From Vandiemenella viatica (taxonomy: Eukaryota; Arthropoda; Insecta; Orthoptera; Morabidae): a stretch of 64,000 nucleotides of DNA. Positions 11,318-22,853 of the stretch are shown one piece after another (position 1 is the stretch's first letter; each line of letters begins with the position of its first letter). The position numbers and the translations under genes were made by a program. The notes under the pieces were generated by a model. The model searched no databases. It had not been told where the DNA came from and worked only from the letters and a program-made list of their open reading frames with translations. The stretch covers positions 106,823,447-106,887,446 of the forward strand of contig CM061920.1 in assembly GCA_031002005.1 (NCBI GenBank), in the 5' to 3' direction.

Positions 11318-12187
11318 GTGAAGGGGGAGGAAAATCTAATAATCATGGGTGACTGGAATGCAATAGTGGGAGAAGGAAAAGAGGGGAATACCGTAGGAAG
11401 CTTTGGTCTAGGAGAAAGAAATGAGCGAGGAAGCAGGTTGTTAGAATTTTGTGAAAGATATAAGCTAGTAGTGGCAAACACACTGTTTAAGAACCATGCA
11501 AGAAGAATATACACCTGGAAACGTCCTGGGGATACAGGCAGATATCAGCTAGATGATATCATGGTCAAACAGAGATTCAGGAATCAAGTTCTAGACTGTA
11601 AAGCGTACCTAGGAGCAGACACAAACTCTGTCCATAATTTGATAATAATGAAGTGCAGGCTGAAATTCAAGCGAATAAGGAAGCAGTATAAGCAGAACAG
11701 ACTGGAAGTTAATAAACTGAAACAATCTAGTACAAGAGAAAAATTTGCAGAAATGGTAGACTTAGGTCTAAGAAATAACTCTGAAAGGAGATCAACCGAG
11801 GATGAATGGAATGCATTAAAGACCAAAATAATGAAAGCTGGTAAAGAAACATTAGGCTTTAGGGAACAAGCTGCTCGAAAACCTTGGATCACAGAAGAAA
11901 TTTTGGAGCGGATGGATCAGAGGAGAAGGTACAAAAATGCTCAGGATGAAACAGGAAGAGAGCAGTACAGGCAATTTAGAAATCAAATAAATAGGAAATG
12001 CAAAATAGCAAAAGAAAAATGGCTACAAGAAAAGTGTGAAGAAATAGAAAAGGAAATGGTCGTAGGTAAAGTAGATGTTGCATATAGAAAGATCAAACAG
12101 AATTTTGGAGAAATGAAGAAAAGAGGTATGAACATTAAAGCTGCCGATGGGAAACCTCTTTTAAGCTCAGAAGATAGAGCTAACTGA
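11318..12187 (+). pseudogene. LINE endonuclease C-terminal part and linker to RT
   Basis: The frame opens with LIIMGDWNAIVGEG, the GDWN catalytic block. It continues with RRIYTWKRPGDTGRYQLDDI, then GADTNSVHNLI where the family normally has a Ser-Asp-His block. The catalytic Asp appears to be lost here. A lysine-rich helical linker follows (about residues 110-270). The frame ends at a TGA right after EDRAN, where the family usually continues with a Trp-rich stretch, so this stop is a lesion. Confidence 0.8.
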
Positions 12188-12276
12188 TGGAAAGAATACA
12201 ATGAGAAGCTATATGTTGGGGATGACTTGAACAATAGTGTAATGGAAAAGGAAGCGATGTCGACATTGATGACTTA

Positions 12277-12279
<3 letters not shown>

Positions 12280-12311
<32 letters not shown>

Positions 12312-12544
12312 TAACAGTTTAACATCCCTTTTTTAACAACGTGGTCTTTAGAGACGGGAAAGGATGGGGGCAAGGAATGGGAAGGAATTCGGCCATGGCC
12401 TTTTGAAGGAAGCATCCCGGCATTCACCTGGAGTGATTTGGGAAACCATGGAAAACCCAAATCTGGATGCCCGGACGGGGATTCGAACCGCCGTCCTCCC
12501 GAATGCGAGGCCAGAACGCTATCCGTTACACCACCACGCTCGGT
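12280..12544 (-). mobile_element. tRNA-derived SINE nested in LINE, 11-bp TSD
   Basis: Read on the minus strand, it starts at 12544 with a tRNA-like head: A-box-like TGGTGTAACGG and B box GGTTCGAATCC. A body follows, then an A-rich tail (the T tract at 12280-12310 on the plus strand). It is flanked by the direct repeat ATGACTTAGGA at 12269-12279 and 12545-12555. This is a textbook LINE-mobilised SINE. It sits between the linker and RT coding parts of the LINE. Confidence 0.92.
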
Positions 12545-12555
12545 ATGACTTAGGA

Positions 12556-13345
12556 GATCCTGTTTTGAGGACAGAATTTAGTAAAGCTCTGAATGAATTG
12601 AAAGCAAATAAGGCAGTTGGAATTGATGAGATCCCTGCAGAACTTCTTAAATCTCTAGGAGAGGAAGGAATCGAAAGATTATTCAAGCTGATATCAAAAA
12701 CTTATGAAACAGGAGAAATTCCAACTGATTTTAATAAAAATGTCATCTTCAAACTTCCAAAGAAAGCACAAGCCGACAAATGTGAGAATTATCGCACCAT
12801 TAGTCTAACAACACATGCTTCAAAATTATTGACCAGAATAATATACAGAAGGATGGAAAGGGTAGTAGAAGAGATAGTAGGAGAAGATCAGTTTGGGTTT
12901 AGGAAAAATCGCGGTACAAGGGAAACAATTCTGTCATTAAGATTAATACTTGATGGGCGGATTAAGAAAAACAAAGATACTTTTATGGCATTTGTTGCTT
13001 TAGAAAAAGCTTTTGATAATGTTAGGTGGGACAAGATATTCAAAATTTTAAAGAAGTCAGGTCTAAAGTATCGAGATAGAAGAATACTCTATAAACTAAA
13101 TAAGAATCAGGTGGCTATAATAAAATTAAAGAATCACGAGAGACATGCATCAGTTAAAAAGGGTGTGAGACAAGGCTGCAGTCTATCCCCGTTAATATTC
13201 AACTTGTATGTAGAAGAAGCAATGAAGAAAGTGAAAGAAAAATTTCAATGTAGCATAAGTTTTCAGGGAGAAAAAATCAGTATGCTACGATTTGCTGATG
13301 ACATTGTCTTGTTAGCAGAAAGCGCTAAGGATATTTCAGTTAGTT
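12556..13345 (+). pseudogene. LINE reverse transcriptase domain, decayed
   Basis: RT motifs in order: ANKAVGIDEIPAELLK, YRTISLTTHASKLL, DQFGFRKNRGTRETI, FVALEKAFD (12991-13017), GVRQGCSLSPLIFNLY, and MLRFADDIVLLAE with the FADD box at 13291-13302. In motif A the catalytic Asp of the F-x-D pattern is replaced by Ala. The frame runs into unrelated sequence after AKDIS at about 13340. Confidence 0.85.
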
Positions 13346-13864
13346 TTCTGTGGAAAATAACTTCAATTTTGGAGGGGCATGTAAGGTATCTCTTACAGTG
13401 CCCTTCCTATTTCTGTCTCTCTCTCTCTGCACCACATGCCTTCGTATGTGGCACATACTACAGAGGGCACTGATCTAGAAAATGTTCCATCACACTAAGT
13501 CCATGACAGTGAGGAATGTTGTTGTACTACAATGTAGTCAGAGTCTCCCTGCACTCTGTCTGAACTTATCCCCACCATTTTCGTTAATCAAACAATCGCA
13601 ATTTGAGACAATTGCCTACTGATGATGTGCTAAGATCCAAAAATTGCAGTCTCTCTTGTGCTTATGTTCATAAAGCCGCATTCCCACGGCGCGTCCCTCG
13701 GCCCCTGTTAGGAGACGCCTCTCATCTTTGCTGCATAAGCTAGCATGGACGTCTCGCCTCGACCCACCGCCAGTCGGTAAAAGATCAAAGGCTCATCCTG
13801 CCTAGCACTTGCCGTAGGAACGTACCTTTACATGTGTCTACACCACCCTGCCATCATCTAAAGC

Positions 13865-14401
13865 AGTGGTTCCCAATAGGGACAGTACCACCCACCAGTG
13901 GACATTGAAGACATGGTAAGGGGCGTTACTGGTTTAAGGCAAATTTAGGGGGCATTGAGGACCAAACACCTTTCCAGTATTATTTCTGGCTTGCATGAAG
14001 ATTTTTATTGTATTCCCATGATCATATGTAGCCAAAAGAGGATTTAGTCTTGTTAGCAGAACAGGCTGAGGATATTGAGAAGTTCCTGAATGGCATGAAC
14101 AAAATACTGAAGGAAGATTTTGGACTGAATATAAATCAAAGCAAGACAAAAATGATGAAATCTAGCAGAAATGATACCAATACTAGCAGATTAAATATAA
14201 AAATAGGATCAGAGCAATAGGAGCAGTAAGTGAAATCTGTGGATTAAAATAATATACAATAAACAAAATTCTGTTTGAGTCAAAAGAACTGAATTCTTTA
14301 TAATTATAACTACTTCACAAATCATCGATAGCGTCACAACTTTTAAATAGAAAATACTGCAATAAGTATGTGGTCCTTAATGAAAGTTTGAGGAACCACT
14401 G
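13865..14401. mobile_element. hAT-type terminal inverted repeats enclosing a LINE fragment
   Basis: The left end reads CAGTGGTTCCCAATAGGG at 13865. The right end read on the opposite strand from 14401 is CAGTGGTTCCTCAAACTTT. This is the typical hAT terminal phrase. No transposase is present between them. A clear 8-bp target duplication was not found. A LINE RT fragment lies at 14041-14220 inside. Confidence 0.65.
14041..14220 (+). pseudogene. LINE RT fragment (post-FADD segment)
   Basis: The segment reads DLVLLAEQAEDIEKFLNGMNK and then LNINQSKTKMMK, i.e. RT motifs C-D of the same LINE lineage as 12556-13345. Its first 35 bases are homologous to 13297-13340, so it overlaps rather than simply continues that copy. 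It is likely a second copy or a rearranged piece. Confidence 0.7.
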
Positions 14402-15389
14402 AAACAAAAAATACCTGTCAAACAGCAGACAAACAAACTGACATTGAAGGGATTGACTGTGAATATAACCAAGCGTATTTTACTCTTGACAGAAGAACTA
14501 TATGAAAGCAACTTTCACCAGAACCATACAATGAGAAGTTCCAAATAAATAATTTTATTTAAGCTCATGGCCAATTCTGTACTAGTAAGAAACATCGCGT
14601 TAAGACTTCTTAAACAAAGGTAGTCCATTTGATACAACCTAGATACAGCAATTATAGGTTTCAAAGTAAAACCTGCCACGCAAGCATATGTGTGTTTGCT
14701 ACTGCTGCAAATACTGACATTTTTTCTTGGTACCTAAAATATTGAGCACATACACATACGTCATGGGACAAAACTTAGAACATGCTACAACTTTCTGCAA
14801 CTTATGCTTGCTTGTGATGTTAATAATTACAGTTGGATGGTGTGCGGAAAACTGAAATACAGAAAGGAAAGATATAATTAATGCAAATGAGGAAATTGAT
14901 TTATACTCAGGTAAATCTTGGACACCAGTATAACAAACCGTACATATTGAAGATAGGCATAGGGAAAAAAAATGCCCATCACTCACCAGCAATTAAAAAA
15001 GGAGAGGCGAAAGGAATACTAAATATGAACACACTTTACAATGTTTCTGTATAAATCTTAACCATTATTAGAGGACTTATGGCAAGGGGATTGGATGTGA
15101 ACACACCGAGACTCACTACACGACTAAATTAAAGATGAAACTAGTGTGAAGTTTGGGGATGGCAATGGTGAGGAGAAGTTAATCAATGATAATTATAATA
15201 TCTGTAACAGTTATCCAGAAGTAAACAGTATCTAAGGATGGTGTTGACTTCCCATGAACCTCGGACAACACAGTTTCGATACACGCAGCCAACAGGTGTT
15301 TTGCCACTGAATGGAAGTTGTTACTTTTTCCATCTTTTTGTGGGGGGAAGGAGAGGGGGATTTAATGTGAACACTGAATGATTCAAATG
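14402..15389. other. Non-coding, short foldback-like fragments
   Basis: No gene recognised. Pieces around 14700-15060 share wording with the foldback elements elsewhere ('catagggaaaa...ccatcactcacc', 'taaccattattagag'), suggesting decayed members. Confidence 0.35.
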
Positions 15390-15766
15390 TCAGAAGTTAA
15401 TCTCACTTTGTATGCCATGTCGTGTCGCCGGTCGGGTCGCTCTCGCTTTTGATTGAGATACTTGTGGAAAAACGAAACTCTAAGTGTTTGGTACAAAACA
15501 CATAGTTTAAGTAAGTGGTCTAAGACCTGTGCACGAAAGGACGTAAAGGTTTTTCGAAACATTGAGTGATTATCGAGTGATAATCGATTGATTTGTACGT
15601 GGCTGACGAGTGAACAGTACCTCGCCGCGGGTGCTGTCGTCAAACTGCCAGCATTGCTCAGCCGAGTCAGCAGCCTCGCGTGGCACACACGCCACACCGG
15701 ACACCTGATGCCGGCAATCAGCTGTGGTGAATCACTACAGTAAACAAATTTTCTGATGACGCCAAC

Positions 15767-16273
15767 ATGGGGTTGCTAGAAGAAAGCTCTGACAGGGTTT
15801 TAAACCAGTGTAGTGAAAAAATCGGAAATGAGTATGAGTATGTGGAATTAGTAAATCATCTAAATGATTTTTGCAGACAACAACTCACTGAGGTTAGATT
15901 TAGAGAAATAAAAGATCAGCTTGCCTGTTGGGCAATAAACATAGCCTTCGTGGAGGGCCGGCTGTGTCAGCTAGGAAAAGAAAATGAGCAACTCAAACAA
16001 AAGAGGGGAGAAATAGTCCCCAGTTATGCTGCAATGGCAAAATGTAGCAGATCGACTGGTGTGAATCCCAAAATCACTCAGTCCACTAAAAGTGAGGTTT
16101 TTATCACTTCCAAAGGGCGGTTGGAGAGAGAGAGAGAGAGAGAGAACCCAAAGCAAGTGGCTGAAAAAGTTACAAAAATCATAAAACCTAGGAGGGATAA
16201 AATTATAATCAACAGAATACGCACAACTAACAATGCCATTATAATGGAAACAAAATCTCCTGAGGATTCGTAA
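15767..16273 (+). pseudogene. LINE ORF1 (gag-like), N-terminal part
   Basis: 168-residue frame. The N-terminal two thirds are helical and acidic (EYEYVELVNHLNDFCRQQL). They are followed by SYAAMAK and VFITSKG, phrases seen in ORF1 proteins of R1/Jockey-like LINEs just before their RNA-binding part. An (AG)n microsatellite at about 16126-16143 encodes the RERERERE run. The frame ends at a TAA next to an A-run (16271-16284), a likely slippage lesion, since homologous coding continues afterwards. Confidence 0.7.
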
Positions 16274-16619
16274 AAAAAAAAAAATTCTAAATAACAAGGA
16301 ACTGGCTGAAAAGATGCGATGTGAACTCCCTAGAAAACGAAGGCCACTCATGATTTTGTACGGCATACCAATAACAAGTCATGTAGACAACATTGCTGAT
16401 GCTGTCTACCAGCAAAACCTTGAGGATAAAATAGAGAAATGTCAATTTATGGAAGATTGTTAATCAAAATTTAAGACTGCCCCTAGAGAAAGAGCAACAG
16501 TTCATCATGTTGTGGAGGTGAGTCCTTCTGTTATGAAACTTTTGTTGCAGCAAAATAACATCTACATAGAATTTTCTGCTATTACAGTGAAAGATTACGT
16601 TGTCGTACCAAAATGAAAT

Positions 16620-16860
16620 AAATGTTTGGATTTAGGACATGTCAGTAAGCATTGTAAGAATAACAATATTTCTTGTTCACACTGTGGAGAGGAAAACCAC
16701 CAAAGGGATCAGTGCAAGAAAAGTTCTCAGCCTTCAATATGCATACCCTGCAACAGACAGGGCAAAAGCTGCAACAAGAAGGGCAAAGAGTGTCTTACCT
16801 ACCACAGGACTGATTATGGATAGTTTACTACAAGGAATAGATATGGGAAACAACATATAC
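16620..16860 (+). pseudogene. LINE ORF1 zinc-knuckle region
   Basis: The frame reads KCLDLGHVSKHC, then SCSHCGEENHQRDQC (an intact C-X2-C-X4-H-X4-C knuckle), then ICIPCNRQGKSC. The first knuckle lacks its leading Cys: a TGA stop stands just before it at 16615-16617. These knuckles bind nucleic acid in gag and ORF1 proteins. Confidence 0.8.
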
Positions 16861-17689
16861 TCCCAACCGTAATATGTAATTAGGAAAATAGTTCAGGATA
16901 TAACTGGAAAGCAGGCTACAAAAACGAAAGGAAAACCCCTTCAAGACAAAAAAGGAATGCAAAAACGGCTGCCTCCTTCAGAGAGAAACTAAAAATGGAG
17001 AAGAACCGTAAGAAACAGGATGTTGGAACGCAGACTGACGACCATTCAGTACAGATTAATGAAATTTCTTCGAGTTCTGCCAGTCCTACCCAGAACCCTT
17101 ACATCAAGAGGATTGGTCTGGGTTGGAATGTATACGTACCAAATGGGTTGAACATTACTCACGACCTGTAACGAGTCCAAAATTGGTGGAACAACCACTG
17201 AATTTTGGAGACACAGTTATATAAACCCGAAAACAATATACAGCGATTTTGAAACAAATTTAAAACTCGGTCAACTGGAGGAGGCTCCGAATCTCAATGT
17301 GATGTTGAGGCATCTAACTCGAACAGCGCATCCAGCTAGTAAATATGTAACCTTACCTCAGCTAGAAGCCATTGATCGCATAATCTAAAATCCATCAATC
17401 TTCCTACAGAGACTTCTCAGTTTCTCTCTCTTGTGCATAAGGTCTTTGAAAGAAGGAATGAAACTAATGATCCTGATCAAATATATAAACACTACATATT
17501 AACTCATGGGCGTATAGTTTTCGATTCAAAACTCCCGTGGTCACAGTGCAACGTCCACACCAGACATCCATAAATCACAAAATGTCTTGTAAGCTACGAA
17601 TTGCACAACTTAAAGTCAGGAGAAGCAAGTTGGTTTTGCACAAAGTGAGGAAGCTGTCAGAGGAACATATGCCTTCAGGAGACACATTC

Positions 17690-17850
17690 ATGCTGATGTT
17701 CTCCTGTTGACGAAGGGCCAAGTCCTGAAATATTCATTGTTTTTCCAATGTTTTGTGCTTATTTATGTGTTCTCCCCATGATACCATCATCTAAGGTAAA
17801 TGGTGGTTCATTTCACTATCCCTTTTTTTGTAATTCCATTCGCTAATTAG
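17690..17850. mobile_element. Foldback element fragment
   Basis: Contains 'catcatctaaggtaaatgg' followed by a tail ending in 'cactatccct'. This is the right-end wording of the foldback elements at 24966-25150 and 52359-52748. Only one half is present. Confidence 0.55.
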
Positions 17851-17877
17851 CTCCTATTATTTACTGATAACTATATA

Positions 17878-18204
17878 CAGTAAAAGTCCAGTTATCCAAG
17901 TTCCGATTATCCGAGCCGCCGGGTTAACCAAGGCAAATTTTTGAAATATGATAGGGAGCTTTTATGAAGATATGGAATACTTTTCCAACTAGAGTGTGTA
18001 CGATATTAAGCGTGGTACCGTAGCGCTTGCGTGTATCATAACTTTATTGCTTCACAAATTAGTTTTACACTATAAATAAATCATATTATTTCAGTTTCAA
18101 TACGTTTTTTGATTCATTGTAACCTCTTTCCTTGACTCCCCGTTATCCAAGTTTTTCGTTATCCGAGGTGGTCCCGTTTAGCTCGGATAATCGGACTTCT
18201 ACTG
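17878..18204. mobile_element. pogo/Tigger-type MITE with TA duplication
   Basis: 327 bp. The left end CAGTAAAAGTCCAGTTATCC and the inverted right end CAGTAGAAGTCCGATTATCC are matching TIRs. The element is flanked by TA on both sides (17876-17877 and 18205-18206). The terminal phrase CAGT..AAGTCC..TTATCC is characteristic of pogo/Tigger elements of the Tc1/mariner superfamily. There is an inner second copy of the 'gttatccaag' phrase near 18140. No transposase is present, so it is non-autonomous. Confidence 0.88.
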
Positions 18205-18643
18205 TATATATATATATGACACTAACACCTGTCAAATACATTCTTACACATTGTTAATTTAATTATGTAACAAACTTTCATGAAACTTGATAAGTTTATG
18301 TATCAAAAACTAGTCTCACATCCTGAATAATATTCAGCTGTTACTTTCAAACTAGAATTTTATATTATGTTTGTAATATATTGGAAATATGGGCCCAGAG
18401 TAGAAACTAGGTGCTGAGCTAATATGTATCAGGATATAAAAATAAACAAGTAAAATAAAACCAAATTATCATGTATTACTGCGGTCCCTCAAAGAGATTC
18501 ATCAAACCTTTTGAAAAATCCTTATATGAGAGGGGATATATCAAGTGGGAAATGGAAGGAGAGTGGCAGAAGAAAATGTGAAAGCAAGTTCTTTTAGGTA
18601 ATCAGTTTACTATTAGCTAAGAACATTACATTATACAACATAC

Positions 18644-18877
18644 CTATCTCATCAAGATTGAGGCCAGAAACATCGATCCGATCTGGGAAGAAAACATTTC
18701 CATAACCTTCGCGTCCAACTGTGAAGTTTTCAACAATGCAACTGCCATCAGCTTCAATACAGTCTGCAAGTTCTTCCAGTGAAGGGATCGTGTAGTAACC
18801 AGCACGTGTCAACACAATACCTGCTGGATGAGGCTCAGATGGCACACAAGCAACAGGATCAGCACTCTTTTCTGTTC
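18644..18877 (-). CDS. Nup98: Nup98 exon: start of autoproteolytic domain
   Basis: Acceptor 'cttgtag' and donor 'GTATGT'. The exon reads HPAGIVLTRAGYYTIPSLEE, then CIVENFTVGREGYGNVFF, then SGLNLDEI, the conserved N-terminal half of the Nup98 autoproteolytic (nucleoporin2) domain. It ends in phase 1, right where the family continues with a basic strand. The cleavage site (His-Phe-Ser) would be in a later exon, which was not found in the window. Confidence 0.97.
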
Positions 18878-19451
18878 CTACAAGTTGAGGTCATGGCAGT
18901 ATTAATCATAACTAATACAAATCAAACAATAATATATAAAATAATGTAAATACTTCCCAAAATTTTTCTGAGACTAAGGTAAAATATTAGAGAGCTATAC
19001 AGCAGTGAAGTTTTTAGGGAAGTGTATAAAAGATAAACAACACAATATTGTCCTGAAAAACATAATTAATTTAACAGCAATATTAATACCACATCAAAAT
19101 CACAGAAAACTAATGTCCAATAATTTTTAAAGGTTTTAAACTCTTACTCAATCGTAAAAAAGTTTTGACTTATTAAGCAACAAACAAATGAACACTGAAA
19201 ATTATTATTAAAGCTCATCTTTGACACCAATTTTACTGTTCCCATTGCATAGCAATAATTAACATAAATTCACTAAGTCTTCCATGTTTCGTGAACTTAT
19301 TTATGAAGATAACAAAGCCATTTAAATATCAAATATACCTACTAGTATTGATAATACAAAAGTAAAATAATTTATTCACTTAACAGTGACAGACAATGTG
19401 ATAGAACAAAGTAAATGATATAGTAGATTAAGGATTACTGTTTTACCATAC

Positions 19452-19582
19452 CCGATATATCACTGATGGTTATATTATCTGCAGACAAAGATGACTGCTG
19501 TAACCTTTCACTCAAAGGTTCTGACACTGGTCGTTGATTCTGCTCAGAGTCAACCTTCTTATTCTGAACTGGTGTACTGCCA
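19452..19582 (-). CDS. Nup98: Nup98 exon: linker
   Basis: Low-complexity serine/glutamine linker (NQRPVSEPLSERLQQSSL). The donor after ATATCGG is GTATGG. Two acceptors six bases apart are possible, after AAG (start 19582) or after CAG (start 19576). Both keep the frame and differ by two residues. The longer form is given. Confidence 0.85.
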
Positions 19583-20639
19583 CTTGATAACAAAAACATT
19601 TTGTTTAATTTAAATCTATATAAGACACTACAAAAACACTTTCATTGACACAGTTAAAGTGAAAGAAAGAAGAAAAAAATACACAGATATTCAATTTTAT
19701 AAAGGTAACAATTTTCTGACTGTTCTGTTAAAAAGTCACTAACGGTGAGTAGTTCCATATTCAGTCATCTGGGAATAAACTTAATTCCTAAATGAAAAAA
19801 GGATACTATTAAGCAAGACAGTCTATTTAACACTCCCTCAAATTTGTAAATTAAGACCAGGAGAACACAGCTGTCACAGTGTAATTAAGTCTCTAGTTGC
19901 TTAATTAATTTTAAATAAAGACAGGAAGAAATCATCACTGTCAACTGCTAATAACTTATAATCACAGGTAAACAGAAAATGAACAAATAATTAAATTTCT
20001 AGTTAGAAACCCTCCATCAAACAATGAGTATTTGTACAGACTAGTAATTCAAGGGGAACTAGCATCAACTGCTAGGCCTGCTGAGGAGGCAACAACGAAG
20101 AAGACCATTTGGTTGAACAAGAGAACAAGAATAATTGTGAAAAAACAACCACCGATCTTTATTTGTACCTACTTTTTCCCCGCATTATTTCCAAGTCATA
20201 TGACGTCAAAATTTACTAACAATGTGACAATATGCAAAGATTTCACAGTAGAATATATTACTGTATTGTACAAACTTACAGGTGCACAAAAGATAGCTAT
20301 AAGCACTACAGAATTACCTCAAATTATAGAATGTTTCTATAATTGCTAATAACTTCGCATTAGTTAAATGTGCAGCGATACGTGATGGGGAAGAGTACAA
20401 TAGCTGTGAAAATTCTTTGCAAGAGAAGTTTCTCCAAGACTATGCAAAATACAAAGCATTTTCAGTTGCAGAAATGTACAAAATAAAAGTACTCTACAAA
20501 TACTGATTCAAAAATGTGATAAACAGGTTCAACTGTTGATGACAAAAGAACCAACTTTTCTTGCACTAATAACTACAGTGAGCATTAGTGTTATCAAGTA
20601 TAAATTGATGTTTACCCACTTTGGTCAGAGAAAATGAAC

Positions 20640-21262
20640 ATTTTCTGAAGCTATATGCAAAATATTTTGATAAAAGAATTGGATTTGCAAACATTCAAGA
20701 GATAACTAGGTAAAAAACTGAAGTTCCATACATTTGATGTTCAAGGAATTCATCACATGGATGCTGGGAAATCAGCAAAGAGATGGCAAATTTTTGGTAA
20801 GGAAATCATATTTAGTGATGAGACACCCTCCCATCTTATTGGGGATGCATCAACGAGCAAAATTTTTGTCTCTGGAGAAGGATTTAGCTATCAGATCATC
20901 CAAGAACAATGCAGTGACAATCTGGTGCAAATTTTGGATTGGGAGAGTGATGAGACCATTCTTCTTCAAAAATATGGTGTCTGTCAATCACTTCAAGATA
21001 GTATCAAACTTTGTGTAAGTATCAAACTTTGTGCTTCGCGGCATTTCTTTCCTTTCATTGTTACCTATTTTGTGTAATCTCACTTTGATGGAATTGATTT
21101 GGGTAATGTTGTTCCAATAGAACACCTCTCATGCATTATGTGAAACAATCATTTTTTTGCAACAGAAATTTCATGCCTGAATTATCTCACACAATTGAGA
21201 TCAGAATTAGACACTAAGATTAGGTATCCTCACACCATGTAACTTCTATGTCTGGAGATTAA
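20640..21262 (+). pseudogene. mariner-like transposase relic
   Basis: Broken pieces in order: IIFSDETPSHLIGDAS (first catalytic Asp block) near 20803-20850, a degraded middle part near 21105-21150, and ILTPCNFYVW at about 21225-21255. The last matches the 'LTPCDFFLW' block of mariner-type transposases, with the catalytic Asp replaced by Asn. Lies in the Nup98 intron, antisense to the gene. Confidence 0.65.
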
Positions 21263-21529
21263 AAAAAAAACAATATTAAAATAAAAAAACAATTATGCAA
21301 AAATGTTACTGAAAATAATGCCAAAAGAGAATGGCTACAAATTGACATTTATCAGATAAGGAACAGCTTTGGAAATAAATAAACAAAATTAATTTTAAAA
21401 AATAAAACTAATATTTTTTGACAGATTGTACTTTCCAAATCACAAAAATTATACACTTAAATAATTTCTAAATATTTACAAACATTTTAAATAACAATTG
21501 TAATCATAGGGTTCCGCGGACAGAGTCAA

Positions 21530-21967
21530 TTGATTCTTGGCTGTCCGGGTGGCGCCTCATCATGTTTCTTGAAACCGACATTTCGACCCTCATTCTGGGG
21601 TCTTGCGCTGCTGAGAGAAGGGATACATCAGACTAGAAGTGAGCTGGCTCATATCGAAGGCAAAATATTCCATCTCCACCTAGAACTCACCAGTCTTCTT
21701 TCCTATGGCGATTGGACGACACCTGACCGAGCCACAGCAAAATCCGCAGCGAATATCCAATACAAAGCAAGGACAAGACATATACGCAAGTTCAAAAAAC
21801 TGAAAAGTCTACAACACCCGGAAACAACAAAGATGGAGACAAAGAACACAGTTGTAAACCTAACTGGGGAAGAGCTAGATGCAGCCTCCAACACTGTGCT
21901 GGATACAGGACTAAACTTCGCTCCGGTACCGACAAAGCTGCCGACGTTGGACATTATCGCGGGGTAG
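21530..21967 (+). pseudogene. Penelope B N-terminal region
   Basis: The frame contains KLKSLQHPETTK, then VVNLTGEELDAASNTVLDTG and LNFAPVPTKLP. These are the conserved N-terminal phrases of Penelope ORFs upstream of the RT. It begins within the terminal repeat and ends at a stop where the family continues. Confidence 0.7.
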
Positions 21968-22334
21968 AGAGTGCCATAGGGAAGTTAAACACAGAACAGG
22001 CAGATGAAATTCGACGCAAGACGGCACGAAACCTCAGTTGAGCCAAACTCCCTCGCAGTAATCTACCGTGAGAGGAAAGACTAGCATTAAACAGATTACG
22101 CCAGCGTGACGACATCGTGATACTTCCTGCAGATAAGGGAAACGCAACAGTACTGATGAAATTGGAAGACTACCACAATAAGGTGGTGACGCTTTTAGAA
22201 GACGAGACATACGCCCCACTAGACCGGAACCCTCTACGAAAACTGAGGTCTGAAGTGGCATCTCTTGTCAATAACTCTTCAGAAATCGAACAAGACTGAA
22301 GAGAAACAACACCTTTACTCCTCGGTTCTACAGC

Positions 22335-22853
22335 TTGCCAAAAATACATAAACCAGAAGTTCCTTTAAGGCTAATCGTCAGCATAATGAACTCTCCAACT
22401 CATCCACTGGCCCACTATGTCACCGACAAACTAAAACCCTTGTCAGAAGGCATCGCTTCGACTGTCAGAAATAGCTCACACTTCTTAGAAATCATATCAT
22501 CACTCAAAATCGAAGAAACTGACATTCTAGTGAGCTTTGATGTTGTGTCGCTCTACACCAACGTACCTGTGGAAGAAGCAGTGACAATAATACACACCAA
22601 ACTATTGGCCCTTAACATCTCAGAAGAATGGGCAGACCTGGCCGAGTTCTGTCTCAAATCAACGTTCTTCCAGTATGATGGAAAATTTTATGCCCAAGTG
22701 GAAGGAGCGGCCATGGGCTCACCGCTTTCGCCGATAATGGCGTACATCTTTATGGAGGTGCTGGAGATGGAAATATTGGATAACGCGCCCCTCACACCGC
22801 GTCTGTGGTTACACTATGTTGACAACACATTTTTTGTGTGGCCCCATGGATGA
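22335..22853 (+). pseudogene. Penelope B reverse transcriptase
   Basis: Motifs in order: PKIHKPEVPLRLIVS, ILVSFDVVSLYTNVP (motif A, catalytic Asp present), VEGAAMGSPLSPIMAYIFME (motif B), and LHYVDNTFFVWPHG (motif C). In motif C the second Asp of the usual YVDD box is Asn, so polymerase activity would be lost. A stop follows PHG. The upstream block ILPADKGNATV at 22117-22160 belongs to the same protein. Confidence 0.88.

Larger units (their letters stand above)
10500..13345 (+). mobile_element. APE-type LINE (non-LTR retrotransposon), decayed
   Basis: Order along the plus strand: a GC-richer leader (about 10500-10830), an AP-like endonuclease (10830-12187 in pieces), and a reverse transcriptase (12556-13345). 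The protein type resembles insect endonuclease-reverse transcriptases often mislabelled 'craniofacial development protein 2-like'. A SINE (12280-12544) interrupts it. Frame changes near 11165 and 11285, a stop at 12185-12187 and a substituted RT motif A show that it is dead. Beyond about 13345 the frame is lost, but a short homologous piece appears at 14041-14220. Confidence 0.85.
15390..17710 (+). mobile_element. Second LINE: leader, ORF1 and start of ORF2
   Basis: A GC-richer leader (about 15390-15766) precedes a gag-like ORF1 with CCHC zinc knuckles (15767 to about 17160). After a gap, a short ORF2 start follows at 17578-17706 (MSCKLRIAQLKVRRSKLV), resembling the first endonuclease strand of R1/LOA/I-type LINEs. 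It is cut off near 17700 by a foldback fragment. The order leader-ORF1-ORF2 is typical. The clade assignment is tentative. Confidence 0.7.

Noticed and set aside
13306..14061. GTCTTGTTAGCAGAA at 13306-13320 and 14047-14061 read as a 15-bp target duplication of one insertion
   Set aside because: Homology continues beyond the 15 bases on both sides (about 35 bp), so the two places are overlapping LINE RT segments and not a TSD.
15383..15697. 104-residue minus-strand frame in a GC-richer stretch
   Set aside because: It lies in the leader of the plus-strand LINE ORF1. No motif was seen, and its composition explains the open frame.
1..18643. Missing Nup98 exons (rest of autoproteolytic domain, Nup96)
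   Set aside because: No minus-strand segment with the expected domain was found. The stretch is filled with mobile elements, so the exons probably lie outside the window. A small exon could have been missed by eye.
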